From: Bacillus sp. BP-3
Lineage (GTDB): Bacteria > Bacillota > Bacilli > Bacillales > Bacillaceae_G
Length of the DNA: 64,000 nucleotides
NCBI RefSeq assembly: GCF_028401955.1
Contig: NZ_JAQOTJ010000003.1
Location: forward strand, 1 to 64,000
Direction: 5' to 3'
Each line of letters starts with the position of its first letter. Position 1 is the stretch's first letter. Below, piece after piece: positions 42,589 to 50,825 of the stretch. Position numbers and translations under genes: made by a program. The notes under the pieces are model-generated. The model made no database searches and was not told the DNA's origin. It saw only the letters and a list, made by a program, of their open reading frames with translations.

Positions 42589-43911
42589 TTGGAAATATTT
42601 AATTTAGTTATGATTGCGATTTTAATCGCATTTACTGGATTTTTCGTGGCAGCAGAGTTTGCTATGGTTAAGGTGCGTTCAAGTCGTATCGACCAACTTG
42701 TCGCGGAAGGAAAACGAGGCGCATTAGCAGCCAAAAAGGTAACAGCGAATTTAGATGAATATTTATCGGCGTGTCAGTTAGGGATAACTATTACAGCTCT
42801 TGCGCTCGGATCATTAGGAGAGCCTACGGTTCATCGCTTATTACAACCGTTATTTCAAGATCTGCATTTACCAGAAACAGCTGCGAATTCAGTATCGTAT
42901 ATTCTTGCATTTGCAACGGTTACCTTTTTACATGTTGTTGTTGGTGAATTAGCACCGAAAACTGTGGCAATTCAAAAGGCAGAGACAATTACAATGTTGT
43001 TTGCAGCACCGCTTATTATGTTTTACAAAATTATGTTCCCATTTATTTGGATGTTAAATAAATCAGCGCGTCTTGTAACTGGTTTATTCGGATTAAAACC
43101 CGCTTCTGAGCATGAGGTAGCGCATTCAGAAGAGGAATTACGTTTTATTCTTTCAGAGAGCTATGAAAATGGAGAAATTAATCAAGCGGAGTATAAATAT
43201 GTAAACAATATTTTTGAATTTGATAATCGTATTGCAAAAGAGATTATGGTGCCACGCACAGAAATCGTTGGTTTCTATCTTGAAGATTCAGTGGAAGATC
43301 ATATGAAAGTTATCCGAAGTGAAAAGTATACACGTTATCCAATCTTTGGAGAAGACAAAGATGATATTATTGGTATGGTGAACGTAAAAGATTTCTTTAT
43401 TCGTTATATGAAAAACGATAAAGAAGACCTACAATCTATCAAAACATTTATGCGTCCTATTATTGAAGTAATGGAGACAATTCCAATCCATGATTTACTT
43501 CTGCAAATGCAAAAGAAGAGGATTCCAATGGCTGTATTATATGATGAATATGGCGGGACAGCAGGAATTGTGACGCTTGAAGATATATTAGAAGAAATTG
43601 TTGGTGAAATTCGTGATGAATATGATGAAGATGAGCACCCTCCAATTCATCATGTTGACGAGCATCATAAAATTGTCGACGGCAAAGTATTGATAAGTGA
43701 GATTCAAGATTTATTTGGATTACACATTGATGAAGTAGAAGTTGATACAATTGGCGGTTGGGTGATGACACAAAATCACGAAATTCAAGAAGGACAATTT
43801 GTTGAAACAGAAGGATATGAATTTAAAGTTTTAGAAAAAGACGCACATCAAATTAAGCGTATTGAAATTCGTAGAATAGATGTACAAAAAGAAGAAGCAG
43901 CAACTGTATAG
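42589..43911 (+). CDS. CNNM/CorC (HlyC) family transporter-like protein
   Basis: A 440-residue protein with a CNNM (DUF21) membrane domain at about 1-190 (FFVAAEFAMVKVRSSRIDQL, then CQLGITITALALGSLGEP and HVVVGELAPKTVAIQ). Two CBS domains follow (~210-330: IMVPRTEIVGFYLEDSVED, MAVLYDEYGGTAGIVTLED), then a CorC_HlyC C-terminal domain (~345-430). The family is linked to Mg2+ or Co2+ efflux and tolerance (MpfA/YhdP type). The start is TTG at 42589 behind AAGGGG, itself in a hairpin. A terminator overlaps the stop codon. Confidence 0.9.
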   Translation: MEIFNLVMIAILIAFTGFFVAAEFAMVKVRSSRIDQLVAEGKRGALAAKKVTANLDEYLSACQLGITITALALGSLGEPTVHRLLQPLFQDLHLPETAANSVSYILAFATVTFLHVVVGELAPKTVAIQKAETITMLFAAPLIMFYKIMFPFIWMLNKSARLVTGLFGLKPASEHEVAHSEEELRFILSESYENGEINQAEYKYVNNIFEFDNRIAKEIMVPRTEIVGFYLEDSVEDHMKVIRSEKYTRYPIFGEDKDDIIGMVNVKDFFIRYMKNDKEDLQSIKTFMRPIIEVMETIPIHDLLLQMQKKRIPMAVLYDEYGGTAGIVTLEDILEEIVGEIRDEYDEDEHPPIHHVDEHHKIVDGKVLISEIQDLFGLHIDEVEVDTIGGWVMTQNHEIQEGQFVETEGYEFKVLEKDAHQIKRIEIRRIDVQKEEAATV

Positions 43912-43929
43912 TTGCTGCTTCTTCTTTTA
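43890..43929 (+). terminator. Terminator of the CorC-type gene
   Basis: GAAGAAGCAGCAACT and AGTTGCTGCTTCTTC form a 15-base stem with the stop codon TAG in the loop region, then T-rich sequence. Confidence 0.9.
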
Positions 43930-44033
43930 TTCATGTAAAAATAAATTCCAGTATTATCCAGTTAAATGTATTTAATTATTCGGAATTATGTTAAAATGAA
44001 AAATGTGTCCTTTTAAACGAGAGGTGGATTCAT

Positions 44034-44354
44034 GTGATGTTTTCTTCTTTACCTGGTTGGTTTTGGGCAATCTATTATGTTTTTTTATTAATCGCATTCA
44101 GCCTTTCTTGTGTTTATCTCTCCCAGAAAAAGAAACAACGCATCAGTATAATAGGCAGTATCATCAATATTTGTTGTATTGCAAGAGAGGGAAATGAATG
44201 GGATCATTTTAAGTTGTCTTTCTCTCAAGGGGAAAGCTGGACGTTTTTTACACTTGGTGGACATATATATATTCTACTTTGGACTTTGTTACTGATTTGG
44301 TTACTTTTTCACCTTTTTAAACGGAAGAGAATCGAAAGTACTATGAAAGAATAG
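44034..44354 (+). CDS. Small membrane protein, unknown function
   Basis: A 106-residue protein with three hydrophobic stretches: WFWAIYYVFLLIAFSLSCVY, a weaker ISIIGSIINICCI, and IYILLWTLLLIWLLFHLF near the end. The last is followed by a basic tail (KRKRIES). I do not recognise the family. GAGAGGTGG precedes the GTGATG start (44034 or 44037). An overlapping frame at 44003 is less well supported. Monocistronic. Confidence 0.6.
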   Translation: MMFSSLPGWFWAIYYVFLLIAFSLSCVYLSQKKKQRISIIGSIINICCIAREGNEWDHFKLSFSQGESWTFFTLGGHIYILLWTLLLIWLLFHLFKRKRIESTMKE

Positions 44355-44483
44355 CTTTTCTTCTGCATATTTGAGGATTTTTTAGTGGCTTTTTTTAAAG
44401 AATAAAGTGTTTTTGGTTAATGGTTGTAATTATATGGAATTTATTAGAAATTTACGTCTTCAGAAATGAAAGGAAGATAGAGT

Positions 44484-45200
44484 ATGAATAAACAGCAAAT
44501 TATTGATGCATACGATATATTAGCTAGTTATTATGAACATAGCGTTGATCATGAGGGCCCGTATAATACAGATTATGAACGTCCAGCTATGATGAGTCAG
44601 TTCTCTAGCAATATGAAAGAGATGAATATACTCGATGCTGGGTGTGCAGCAGGATGGTATACAGAGCAGTTTTTAAATAGGGGAGCAAATGTAACCGCGA
44701 TTGATATTAGTAGTGAAATGGTTGCGGCTACAAAAAGAAGAATAGGAGAGAAAGCAGACGCTTTTCAACTAGATTTTGAAAATACGTTACCTTTTGCAGA
44801 TCGTACATATGATTATATTGTTAGTTCGTTAGCTCTTCATTATATTGCAGACTGGAACCTTACATTTGCTGAATTTGCGAGAATACTAAAGCCAAATGGA
44901 ACATTTTTGTTCTCCGTTCATCATCCAACAATGGATATTCATTTATCAGAGAATAAACAGTACTTTAACCGCGAATTTCTTCACGATAGATGGAAGAAAA
45001 GTGATAAGTATGTTGATATGTACTTTTACCGCCGGCCGCTGCAAGATATTATAAATGATACACTTCATCATTTCGAGATTGAAAAAATGATTGAACCGAC
45101 CCCTACTGAAGAATTGAGAAAAAATCATCCATCATCTTATGAGAAGTTATTAAAACAACCAAGTTTTTTAATTATAAAGGCAAAGAAAAAAAGAGTCTAA
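44484..45200 (+). CDS. Class I SAM-dependent methyltransferase
   Basis: A 238-residue methyltransferase (UbiE/COQ5-like, Methyltransf_11). Motif I NILDAGCAAGWYTEQFL is near residue 48, VTAIDISSEMVAATKRRI is the acidic loop, followed by FQLDFENTLPFADRTYDYIV and LKPNGTFLFSVHHPTMD. The C-terminal part is substrate-specific and not recognisable. A GGAAGATAGAGT site precedes the ATG. It is close to a histidine phosphatase, but a hairpin and promoter separate them. Confidence 0.83.
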   Translation: MNKQQIIDAYDILASYYEHSVDHEGPYNTDYERPAMMSQFSSNMKEMNILDAGCAAGWYTEQFLNRGANVTAIDISSEMVAATKRRIGEKADAFQLDFENTLPFADRTYDYIVSSLALHYIADWNLTFAEFARILKPNGTFLFSVHHPTMDIHLSENKQYFNREFLHDRWKKSDKYVDMYFYRRPLQDIINDTLHHFEIEKMIEPTPTEELRKNHPSSYEKLLKQPSFLIIKAKKKRV

Positions 45201-45291
45201 GATTGTAATATTAATCGCCGTGTAGGGTTCTACGAGGTTAAACCCTAGATTTGTGTATAATATAAAATCACAGTAATTTCAGGAGGAAATT

Positions 45292-45864
45292 ATGTATACA
45301 TACATTTATATGGTAAGACATGGTGAATCACCTAAAACAGAAGGTAACGAACGAATGCGTGGATTGACTGAGAAGGGGAAGTTTGATGCAAATAGAGTAA
45401 CTGAATTATTGAAAGATGAAGGGATAAACACATTCATTTCCAGCCCATATAGCCGAGCTATGTTGACAATTGAGGAGTTAGCTCATTTTTATGAGAAAGA
45501 AATATTAATAGACGAAAATCTTAGAGAATGTATGTTTACAAGTGAAGACACGATAATGTCAGATAAGGAGGTGTATCCACTTGTAAAGAAGATGTTTTCG
45601 AGTCCGAATTTTTCAATACGCGGCGGAGAATCAAAAGAAGAATGTCAGAACCGTGCTGTTACAGTATTGAAGGAGATATTAACAGATTATAAAAGGCATA
45701 AAATTGTAATTGGAACTCATGGACTTGTCATGACTTTAATGATGGAATACTTTGATCGTCAATATGAATATGAATTTTTAATGGAGACTTCAAAACCGGA
45801 TGTATATAGGATGAAATTTAACGGTGAGCAATTAATTGATATAAAGAGATTATGGACAGAATGA
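45292..45864 (+). CDS. Histidine phosphatase family protein
   Basis: A 190-residue phosphoglycerate-mutase-like phosphatase. The catalytic motif is MVRHGESPK (phospho-His in RHG); the second Arg is in ISSPYSRAMLT, an acid is in LRECMFTSED and the second His in VIGTHGLVMTLMM. It hydrolyses small phosphates; the substrate is unknown. The GGAGGAAATT site precedes the ATG. Upstream, TGTGTATAAT at about 45252-45261 looks like an extended -10. A terminator follows. Confidence 0.85.
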   Translation: MYTYIYMVRHGESPKTEGNERMRGLTEKGKFDANRVTELLKDEGINTFISSPYSRAMLTIEELAHFYEKEILIDENLRECMFTSEDTIMSDKEVYPLVKKMFSSPNFSIRGGESKEECQNRAVTVLKEILTDYKRHKIVIGTHGLVMTLMMEYFDRQYEYEFLMETSKPDVYRMKFNGEQLIDIKRLWTE

Positions 45865-45874
45865 TTTTGATTTT

Positions 45875-45906
45875 AAAAATGCGAAGCTAGGTTGCTTCGC
45901 ATTTAC
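45875..45906. terminator. Terminator between the phosphatase and the NIF3-like protein
   Basis: AAATGCGAAGC and GCTTCGCATTT pair with a 7-base loop, followed by T-rich sequence; it can serve both strands. Confidence 0.85.
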
Positions 45907-45931
45907 TTTTGTAAATTTTATAATGTTTCAC

Positions 45932-46252
45932 TCAGAATAATAACGGCAATACATTTATTACAGGTTCTTCGTAGGGATGAATGCTTTTGATAATACGTAA
46001 CACTTCTTCAATTTTTTCATACAAACATCTAAATTCCATTTTACATTCCGTACCGAAGCATATTTCACCAGTAGTACCGTTAAAAGGGATAGCCCCTTCT
46101 AGTGGCCTCCAAGATCCCTTAACATATGAGTAAGAAATAACATGATCATACTTACCTATTGTCAAAATACCAATATCGTTTAGTCTATTTCTTAATGTTT
46201 CGATATATTCTTCTGGTAATAGTACCTCAACTTTTACAAACGTAATTTTCAT
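45932..46252 (-). CDS. Stand-alone NIF3/YqfO insert-type (CutA-like) domain protein
   Basis: A 106-residue protein made of a single ferredoxin-like fold of the sort inserted in YqfO-type NIF3 proteins. Matching segments are VEVLLPEEYIETLRNRLNDI (VxVPEExxExVRxAL), IGKYDHVISYSYVKGSWRPL with GKY/D and FRPLEG-like GSWRPLEGAIPF, and IKSIHPYEEPVINVLPL. The HPYEEP motif may contribute to metal binding. Function unknown; a PII/CutA-like sensory role is possible. The ATG at 46252 follows an AAGGAGC-type site on the minus strand. Confidence 0.78.
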   Translation of the reverse strand: MKITFVKVEVLLPEEYIETLRNRLNDIGILTIGKYDHVISYSYVKGSWRPLEGAIPFNGTTGEICFGTECKMEFRCLYEKIEEVLRIIKSIHPYEEPVINVLPLLF

Positions 46253-46298
46253 TTTGGTAGCTCCTTAAAACAAGTTGTATTGTAAATAACTTGTTTTA

Positions 46299-46709
46299 TT
46301 AGATAAAGCGTTTTTGATGATTAAGCTTTGATGGTGAACGAAAAGCTATGAAATACCACAAAACGTTAACGATTAAAGAGGCTATGCAAAGTACTAGTAA
46401 AATAGGGGATTTACCCATCGTTAAAATGACCACAAGTATTGTCAAGGTTGTGAGAATCCCAAATCCACAAAAAACGGCCATGACGATTTTCATTACATTT
46501 ACTCCTACAATATATAAAGTTAAAGGTAGGATATAAATTGCAAGAACGGTACCTATACTTGCCCACATACCATAAGTACCAAACTTATTGGTTTTAGGCC
46601 CGGAATCAGCAAGTGGAGAAAGTGAACCCGCAACAAATAAAGAACAGAAGAGTAATGCGGAAACGATAGTGATGAAAATAATACGAGATTTGTTTGTGTC
46701 TTTTGTCAT
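46299..46709 (-). CDS. DUF5391-like four-helix membrane protein
   Basis: A 136-residue hydrophobic protein with four membrane segments (IIFITIVSALLFCSLFVAGS, YGMWASIGTVLAIYILPLTL, IVMAVFCGFGILTTLTILVV, ILLVLCIASLIVNVLWYFIA). It looks like the DUF5391 family of Bacillus; function unknown. AAAGGA lies 12 bases before the ATG at 46709. An alternative ATG at 46721 overlaps the ribosome site. Confidence 0.6.
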   Translation of the reverse strand: MTKDTNKSRIIFITIVSALLFCSLFVAGSLSPLADSGPKTNKFGTYGMWASIGTVLAIYILPLTLYIVGVNVMKIVMAVFCGFGILTTLTILVVILTMGKSPILLVLCIASLIVNVLWYFIAFRSPSKLNHQKRFI

Positions 46710-46843
46710 AATCTGTTTCATTCCTTTCAAAGTAATTTACTTTCTCTTTATATCATAACAAATATATGAAAAAAAGGTTATTTTTGGTTTAATTGTAGAT
46801 AAACTTAACATATGTGAAGGCGAAAACAGGGTATGTAAGAACG

Positions 46844-48031
46844 TTACATACTCTGTTTTATATGCATTAGATTTTCATCCGTTTTAACAGATCGATTTAA
46901 AAAATGAAGAAGTGAAAATCCAACAATGCCTAAAAGACCAAAAAGAATCCAAGGAAAACTCATATTTTGCCAATACTTCGTAAAGAAAGTTCCTGTATAG
47001 TTTCCAATCGTAAATCCTAGGGCAAGTGATAGTTGGAAGAAACCAAAATAGGTTGCTGTGTATTGTTCGTTGCTAAAGTTCGCTACCGCAATATCGGCAT
47101 TCGGTAATACAAGTGTTTCCCCGATTGTAAATAAAATAACACATACCAAAAGCCAATTTGGATGAAAAGCCAATGGGATGAGAAGAAAAGATAGCCCCAT
47201 TAGTAACACACCATACTTTACAAGAGACAACGCATAATATTTTTTGAAGAGATATTTAAATACAATCATAAATAAAAAACCTGTAATCGCGTTTACTGTA
47301 ATGACAAGTCCTACTAAGTTTTGATCGTGGCTTATATTATTCATATGAAGTGGTAATGCAACCGTAAGCTGTGTAAACATCGTATAAAAAAACACCATGA
47401 TGAGTGAAAAAGATAGAAAGGGTTTGTTTTGACCAGCCGCTTTTATTCCTGTTAAAAGTTGTGTTTCGTACACAGTAACATGAAAGTGAGATCTAAGAAG
47501 AAAGAATAGGAATGCAAGAACCAACATGAGTGATCCGGTAAATATAAATGGATACATAGGATTCCATTTAAGCAATATGCTCCCTGCAATCGGTCCAATA
47601 ATTGCTCCGCCATTTAAAAAGAGATTTAAGTATGTAAAGGTATCTTTTCTTATATGGGCTGGTTGAGAGCCGAAGACAGCTCGTGCAGAAGGTTCATAGA
47701 AAGCTGTCCCAAATCCAATGAATATTGTAGCGAGCATAATGGTGTGAAATCCAGAAAATATTCCTAGTGAAAGAAAACCAATCCCTCGTAAAATTATTCC
47801 GATTATCATCATAGTAATATAGCCGATTTGATCTGCAAGTATTCCGGTACATAATGGGAATATTCGCGAAGTAATCGTAAGGGCTGTTAAAATGGTACCC
47901 ACTTGCATAGCGGAAAAATGTAAAGAATTAGATAAATAGATAGCCAAAAAAGCCATTACAGCAAAATGACCGAGTGTCATAAAAAAAGAAGAAAATAATA
48001 CAAAACGAATAGGTAATGAAAAAGACCTCAA
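46844..48031 (-). CDS. MFS transporter divergent from a CGNR regulator
   Basis: A ~395-residue, 12-helix MFS permease. The helix 2-3 loop ILADQIGYITMMIIG and LTITSRIFPLCTGILADQIG fit MdtH/YttB-like drug:proton antiporters. It is divergent from a CGNR zinc-finger protein with a palindromic site between them directly upstream of its ribosome site, so it is probably repressed by that regulator. The start is the TTG at 48031 (AGGAGG 8-9 bases upstream); the GTG at 48040 abuts the ribosome site. Substrate unknown. Confidence 0.83.
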   Translation of the reverse strand: MRSFSLPIRFVLFSSFFMTLGHFAVMAFLAIYLSNSLHFSAMQVGTILTALTITSRIFPLCTGILADQIGYITMMIIGIILRGIGFLSLGIFSGFHTIMLATIFIGFGTAFYEPSARAVFGSQPAHIRKDTFTYLNLFLNGGAIIGPIAGSILLKWNPMYPFIFTGSLMLVLAFLFFLLRSHFHVTVYETQLLTGIKAAGQNKPFLSFSLIMVFFYTMFTQLTVALPLHMNNISHDQNLVGLVITVNAITGFLFMIVFKYLFKKYYALSLVKYGVLLMGLSFLLIPLAFHPNWLLVCVILFTIGETLVLPNADIAVANFSNEQYTATYFGFFQLSLALGFTIGNYTGTFFTKYWQNMSFPWILFGLLGIVGFSLLHFLNRSVKTDENLMHIKQSM

Positions 48032-48047
48032 AGTTGTCACCCTCCTT

Positions 48048-48077
48048 GTTAACCATCTATTTTTTTAAATGGTTAAC
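48048..48077. promoter_or_regulatory. Palindromic operator between the MFS and CGNR genes
   Basis: GTTAACCAT (48048-48056) and ATGGTTAAC (48069-48077) form a perfect 9-base inverted repeat with a 12-base spacer, centre-to-centre 21 bases (two helical turns). The left arm lies next to the MFS ribosome site. Confidence 0.7.
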
Positions 48078-48142
48078 ATTTTTATGTTATGATTATACTG
48101 AAAATACGAAATAAAGTAAACTATGGAAAGTTGGTGGTGATT

Positions 48143-48691
48143 TTGAGTAACAACCAAATTGCGCCAGAGATGTTAGAAAGTATAAGAGCCTTTTTAAATA
48201 CATGGAGAATTCCAAATGAAACGAGAGAACCAGTCGATTTATTTGAATCGGAAAAAGATATACATCAGTTTATGATTGAGCAGTGGAATGAAAAACTACC
48301 TTTTGGTTCAGTGAAAGAAGTAAAAAAATTCCGTGATACGATTCGTAGGGCGGTGGAACAACAGAAGCCGTTAAAGCCATTGTTTGAAAAATATCCATTG
48401 CAAGTAATGACGATGGATGAAGCGGACGTCATTACATACCAAGCACTTGGTGAAGAAAATTTATATACATTTTCATTGCGAGTTATTATCTCTGCCATTA
48501 CAAACAACCAGTGGGGGAGATTAAAAGCTTGCCCAGATTGTAAATGGGTGTTTTACGATCAATCTCGTAACGGTAGTAAACGTTGGTGCGGTATGTATGC
48601 TGAAGGAGAAGGGGGACGTGCTTGTGGTACAATCGCAAAAGTAAAAAGGCACCGGGCGAAGAGAAAAGCGAGTTCAATTTATATAAAATAG
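48143..48691 (+). CDS. CGNR zinc-finger transcriptional regulator (ABATE domain)
   Basis: A 182-residue protein. The N-terminal ~120 residues are an ABATE-like putative ligand-binding domain (FLNTWRIPNETREPVDLFES, LPFGSVKEVKKFRDTIRRAV). The C-terminal CGNR zinc finger reads LKACPDCKWVFYDQSRNGSK, RWCGM and ACGTIAKVKRHR, with cysteines in CPDC, WCGM and ACG; the CGNR residues appear as CGTI. Such proteins are sugar- or stress-related regulators. The TTG at 48143 has GGTGGTG 5 bases upstream; the open frame back to 48089 overlaps the operator. Likely controls the divergent MFS gene. Confidence 0.82.
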   Translation: MSNNQIAPEMLESIRAFLNTWRIPNETREPVDLFESEKDIHQFMIEQWNEKLPFGSVKEVKKFRDTIRRAVEQQKPLKPLFEKYPLQVMTMDEADVITYQALGEENLYTFSLRVIISAITNNQWGRLKACPDCKWVFYDQSRNGSKRWCGMYAEGEGGRACGTIAKVKRHRAKRKASSIYIK

Positions 48692-48725
48692 CGGAAGCTT
48701 TGCAGTATGCAATGCTTCCGCTATT
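48689..48725. terminator. Bidirectional terminator
   Basis: TAGCGGAAGC and GCTTCCGCTA pair around an ~15-base loop (which can itself pair TGCA), between the CGNR gene and the small minus-strand gene. Confidence 0.8.
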
Positions 48726-48728
48726 CTC

Positions 48729-48872
48729 TTACTTTTTACACTGAACAATGTGTTGCATAACATATTTATGTTGAATGCAACTTGCTGTTTTTGCTGTATA
48801 ATATGGACGATGTTGTTCTAATTTTACTCTTTGCTCCATTGTTTTCTTTTCATGGTCGGATATACGTAACAT
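48729..48872 (-). CDS. 47-residue Cys/His protein under a c-di-AMP riboswitch
   Basis: A 47-residue, very basic protein starting MLRISDHEKKTMEQRVKLEQ and ending HKYVMQHIVQCKK. I know no family for it. Near the C-terminus C32, H35, H41 and C45 form a CxxH-x5-HxxxC arrangement that could bind one metal ion. No signal or membrane segment. The ATG at 48872 has an almost ideal AAAAGGAGATG ribosome site, so it is very probably translated. It is the only gene between a c-di-AMP riboswitch (48962-49112) and a terminator (48689-48725). It lies on the minus strand, convergent with the CGNR gene. Confidence 0.75.
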   Translation of the reverse strand: MLRISDHEKKTMEQRVKLEQHRPYYTAKTASCIQHKYVMQHIVQCKK

Positions 48873-48891
48873 GAAAATCATCTCCTTTTAT

Positions 48892-48931
48892 CTAACAATA
48901 TAGTTAAGTAAAATAAGAAACATATTGTTAG
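48892..48931 (-). other. Hairpin between riboswitch and small gene
   Basis: CTAACAATAT (48892-48901) and ATATTGTTAG (48922-48931) form a perfect 10-base stem with a 20-base loop just 5' of the ribosome site of the 47-residue protein. There is no T tail, so it is not a terminator; a role in stability or translation is possible. Confidence 0.55.
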
Positions 48932-48961
48932 GGTTAAGGAGGGATGCTTTGTAGCATAAGT

Positions 48962-49112
48962 AAAAAACACCTTCCTCTCTCAATGCGCTTACGAGGTTAG
49001 CTGTCGGACTCGGAATGTGAGAGTATCCCTACTTAAACAAAGATTCGCCCCAAGTGGTATATGCCACAGAAATGGTTTCCCCGCTCCAAAATTTGGACTC
49101 AGCAAAAGGTTG
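48962..49112 (-). promoter_or_regulatory. c-di-AMP riboswitch (ydaO/yuaA type)
   Basis: Minus strand: GCTGAGTCC, then GAGCGGGGAAACCA, a variable hairpin, TTGGGGCGAATC, AAGTAGGGATACTCTC, CCGAGTCCGACAGCTAACCT and CGTAAGCG, then GAGAGAGGAAGGTG and six T. This order and these blocks are those of the ydaO/yuaA motif, which binds two c-di-AMP molecules and switches transcription off. AACCTT (49111-49106) can pair with AAGGT near 48970 to close P1. Its targets in other Bacilli are K+ transport, osmolyte and cell-wall genes. Confidence 0.92.
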
Positions 49113-49152
49113 TATATAAAATAAATTAACATATTTATCCAAAACAATCAAT

Positions 49153-49605
49153 TTATTTTAGCCTTTTCAATTGTACAAGAACGAGGTCGTCTGGTAATGT
49201 AACTTCTTTTGTTTCTATAAAATTATGTTTCTTATATAAAGAAAGAGCAGGCGTGTTTTTCTTACCGGTTTGTACAATATAGTCTGTTGTTTCTTCATGT
49301 AGTTGAAATAGGTGTTGTAATAGTGCTGTTGCGATGCCTCTATGGAAATACGTAGGGGAAACAACGAGGCGATGAATATCAACAACAGTATCCACATATT
49401 GAAACGAAATAAATCCAGCTAACGTATCATCAATGAAGTATCCATAAAAGATTTCATTACAATTTTGAATATCCAAAATCGTGTCATATAATCGCGGAAT
49501 TGAATTGTTTTGAATGTACTGTGCTTCAATTTTATATGCGGGAATTTGAACTCCTAAAATTTCCGCAGCTTCTTCAATAGAAGAAGGAGATAACTTTCGA
49601 ATCAA
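49153..49605 (-). CDS. GNAT family N-acetyltransferase
   Basis: A 150-residue acetyltransferase. The acetyl-CoA binding block is VDIHRLVVSPTYFHRGIATA (RGIATAL in the Q/RxxGxA position), and the C-terminal KNTPALSLYKKHNFIETKEV is typical. The N-terminal SSIEEAAEILGVQIPAYKIE forms the acceptor-binding helices; the acceptor is unknown. The ATG at 49605 has an AAGGGGG site. The c-di-AMP riboswitch begins ~40 bases after its stop, on the same strand. A terminator separates it from dxr. Confidence 0.8.
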   Translation of the reverse strand: MIRKLSPSSIEEAAEILGVQIPAYKIEAQYIQNNSIPRLYDTILDIQNCNEIFYGYFIDDTLAGFISFQYVDTVVDIHRLVVSPTYFHRGIATALLQHLFQLHEETTDYIVQTGKKNTPALSLYKKHNFIETKEVTLPDDLVLVQLKRLK

Positions 49606-49624
49606 ATGAAGGCCCCCTTTTATG

Positions 49625-49657
49625 AAAAGAGTGAGAACCTTATATTCTCACTCTTTC
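49625..49657. terminator. Terminator downstream of dxr
   Basis: AAAAGAGTGAGAA and TTCTCACTCTTT pair with an 8-base loop between dxr and the GNAT gene on the minus strand. Confidence 0.85.
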
Positions 49658-49670
49658 GTATCGTTATTTT

Positions 49671-50825
49671 TTACATTTTTACAAGTAATTGATTGGCATA
49701 TTGACGTGCCCATTGATCAGCTGCTAATACTTCTTCTAATGAAGGGTTTGCAATATTATGATGAGCTTCTAATGCAGAATAGATTGTTTTTTCAATGTCA
49801 AAAAATGAAATTTTATCTTGTATATATAAAGCATTCGCAATTTCATTAGCAGCATTTAATACAGCCGGAGTTGTCCCACCGATTTTCCCAGATTCATAAG
49901 CATAGTGAAGGCAAGGAAATTTCTCTAAATCAGGTTTTTCAAAATGCAAGCTACCAACTTTTAATAAATTTAATTTTTTAAAAGAAGATGGTAAACGTGA
50001 TGGATAGTGGAATGCATATTGAATCGGCATACGCATATCAGATGCCCCAAGCTGAGCCATAATAGAGCCATCTACAAACTCTACAAGAGAGTGAATAATG
50101 CTCTCTTTATGAACCATAACATCGATTTTTTCATAGGGAACGTCAAATAACCAACGTGCTTCCATTACTTCAAATCCTTTATTTAGTAAGGTAGCACAGT
50201 CAATTGTTAATTTTGCTCCCATTAGCCAGTTTGGATGTTTTAGCGCATCTTTCGCTTTGAGAAGTTGCATTTCTTCACGTGTTTTATCTCTAAATGCACC
50301 GCCAGATGCTGTTACAATTAACTTTTCAATTTCTTTATTATTTTCACCATTTAAGCATTGGAAAATAGCAGAATGCTCACTATCTACTGGAATAAGGCGG
50401 CAATCATTTTTCTTTGCTAATTCTGTAACAATATGACCTGCTGCCACTAATGTTTCTTTATTCGCAATCGCAATGTCTTTTTTCGCTTTTAGTGCTTCAA
50501 TTGTTGGAAGCAGTCCTGCTACACCAACGACGGAAGTTAAGACAAGATTACTATTCGGGTGTGTAGCAACTTCAATCAAGCCATCTTCTCCGTATACAAC
50601 TTTTGTTTGAGTAGAAATTCGTGAGCGCATTGTATCTGCTAATTCTTTCGTACTCACACTTACAATGCGCGGCTGAAATGTTTGGATTTGTTGTTCTAGC
50701 ATTTCAATATTTTTATTTGCAGTTAAACCGATAATTTGAAAATGTTCTGGGTGAGCAGTGACTACATCTAGAGCTGACGTCCCAATCGAACCAGTTGATC
50801 CCAGAATGGAAATGTATTTTACCAT
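49671..50825 (-). CDS. dxr: 1-deoxy-D-xylulose 5-phosphate reductoisomerase
   Basis: A 384-residue DXP reductoisomerase of the MEP isoprenoid pathway, converting DXP to MEP with NADPH. The N-terminal [14 protein letters not shown] is the NADPH loop, [11 protein letters not shown] and [13 protein letters not shown] are conserved active-site segments (Asp and Glu metal ligands in DSEH), TASGGAFRD is the flexible-loop region and [21 protein letters not shown] the next conserved part. The usual Bacillus dxr sits in a cdsA-dxr-rseP operon; this copy stands alone. B. cereus-group genomes are known to carry two copies, so this is probably the second one. AGGAGG-like site before the ATG at 50825. Confidence 0.92.
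   Translation of the reverse strand: MVKYISILGSTGSIGTSALDVVTAHPEHFQIIGLTANKNIEMLEQQIQTFQPRIVSVSTKELADTMRSRISTQTKVVYGEDGLIEVATHPNSNLVLTSVVGVAGLLPTIEALKAKKDIAIANKETLVAAGHIVTELAKKNDCRLIPVDSEHSAIFQCLNGENNKEIEKLIVTASGGAFRDKTREEMQLLKAKDALKHPNWLMGAKLTIDCATLLNKGFEVMEARWLFDVPYEKIDVMVHKESIIHSLVEFVDGSIMAQLGASDMRMPIQYAFHYPSRLPSSFKKLNLLKVGSLHFEKPDLEKFPCLHYAYESGKIGGTTPAVLNAANEIANALYIQDKISFFDIEKTIYSALEAHHNIANPSLEEVLAADQWARQYANQLLVKM

Noticed and set aside
44003-44197. 64-residue open frame overlapping the small membrane protein
   Set aside because: The other frame (44034-44354) has a better ribosome site, is longer and encodes membrane helices.
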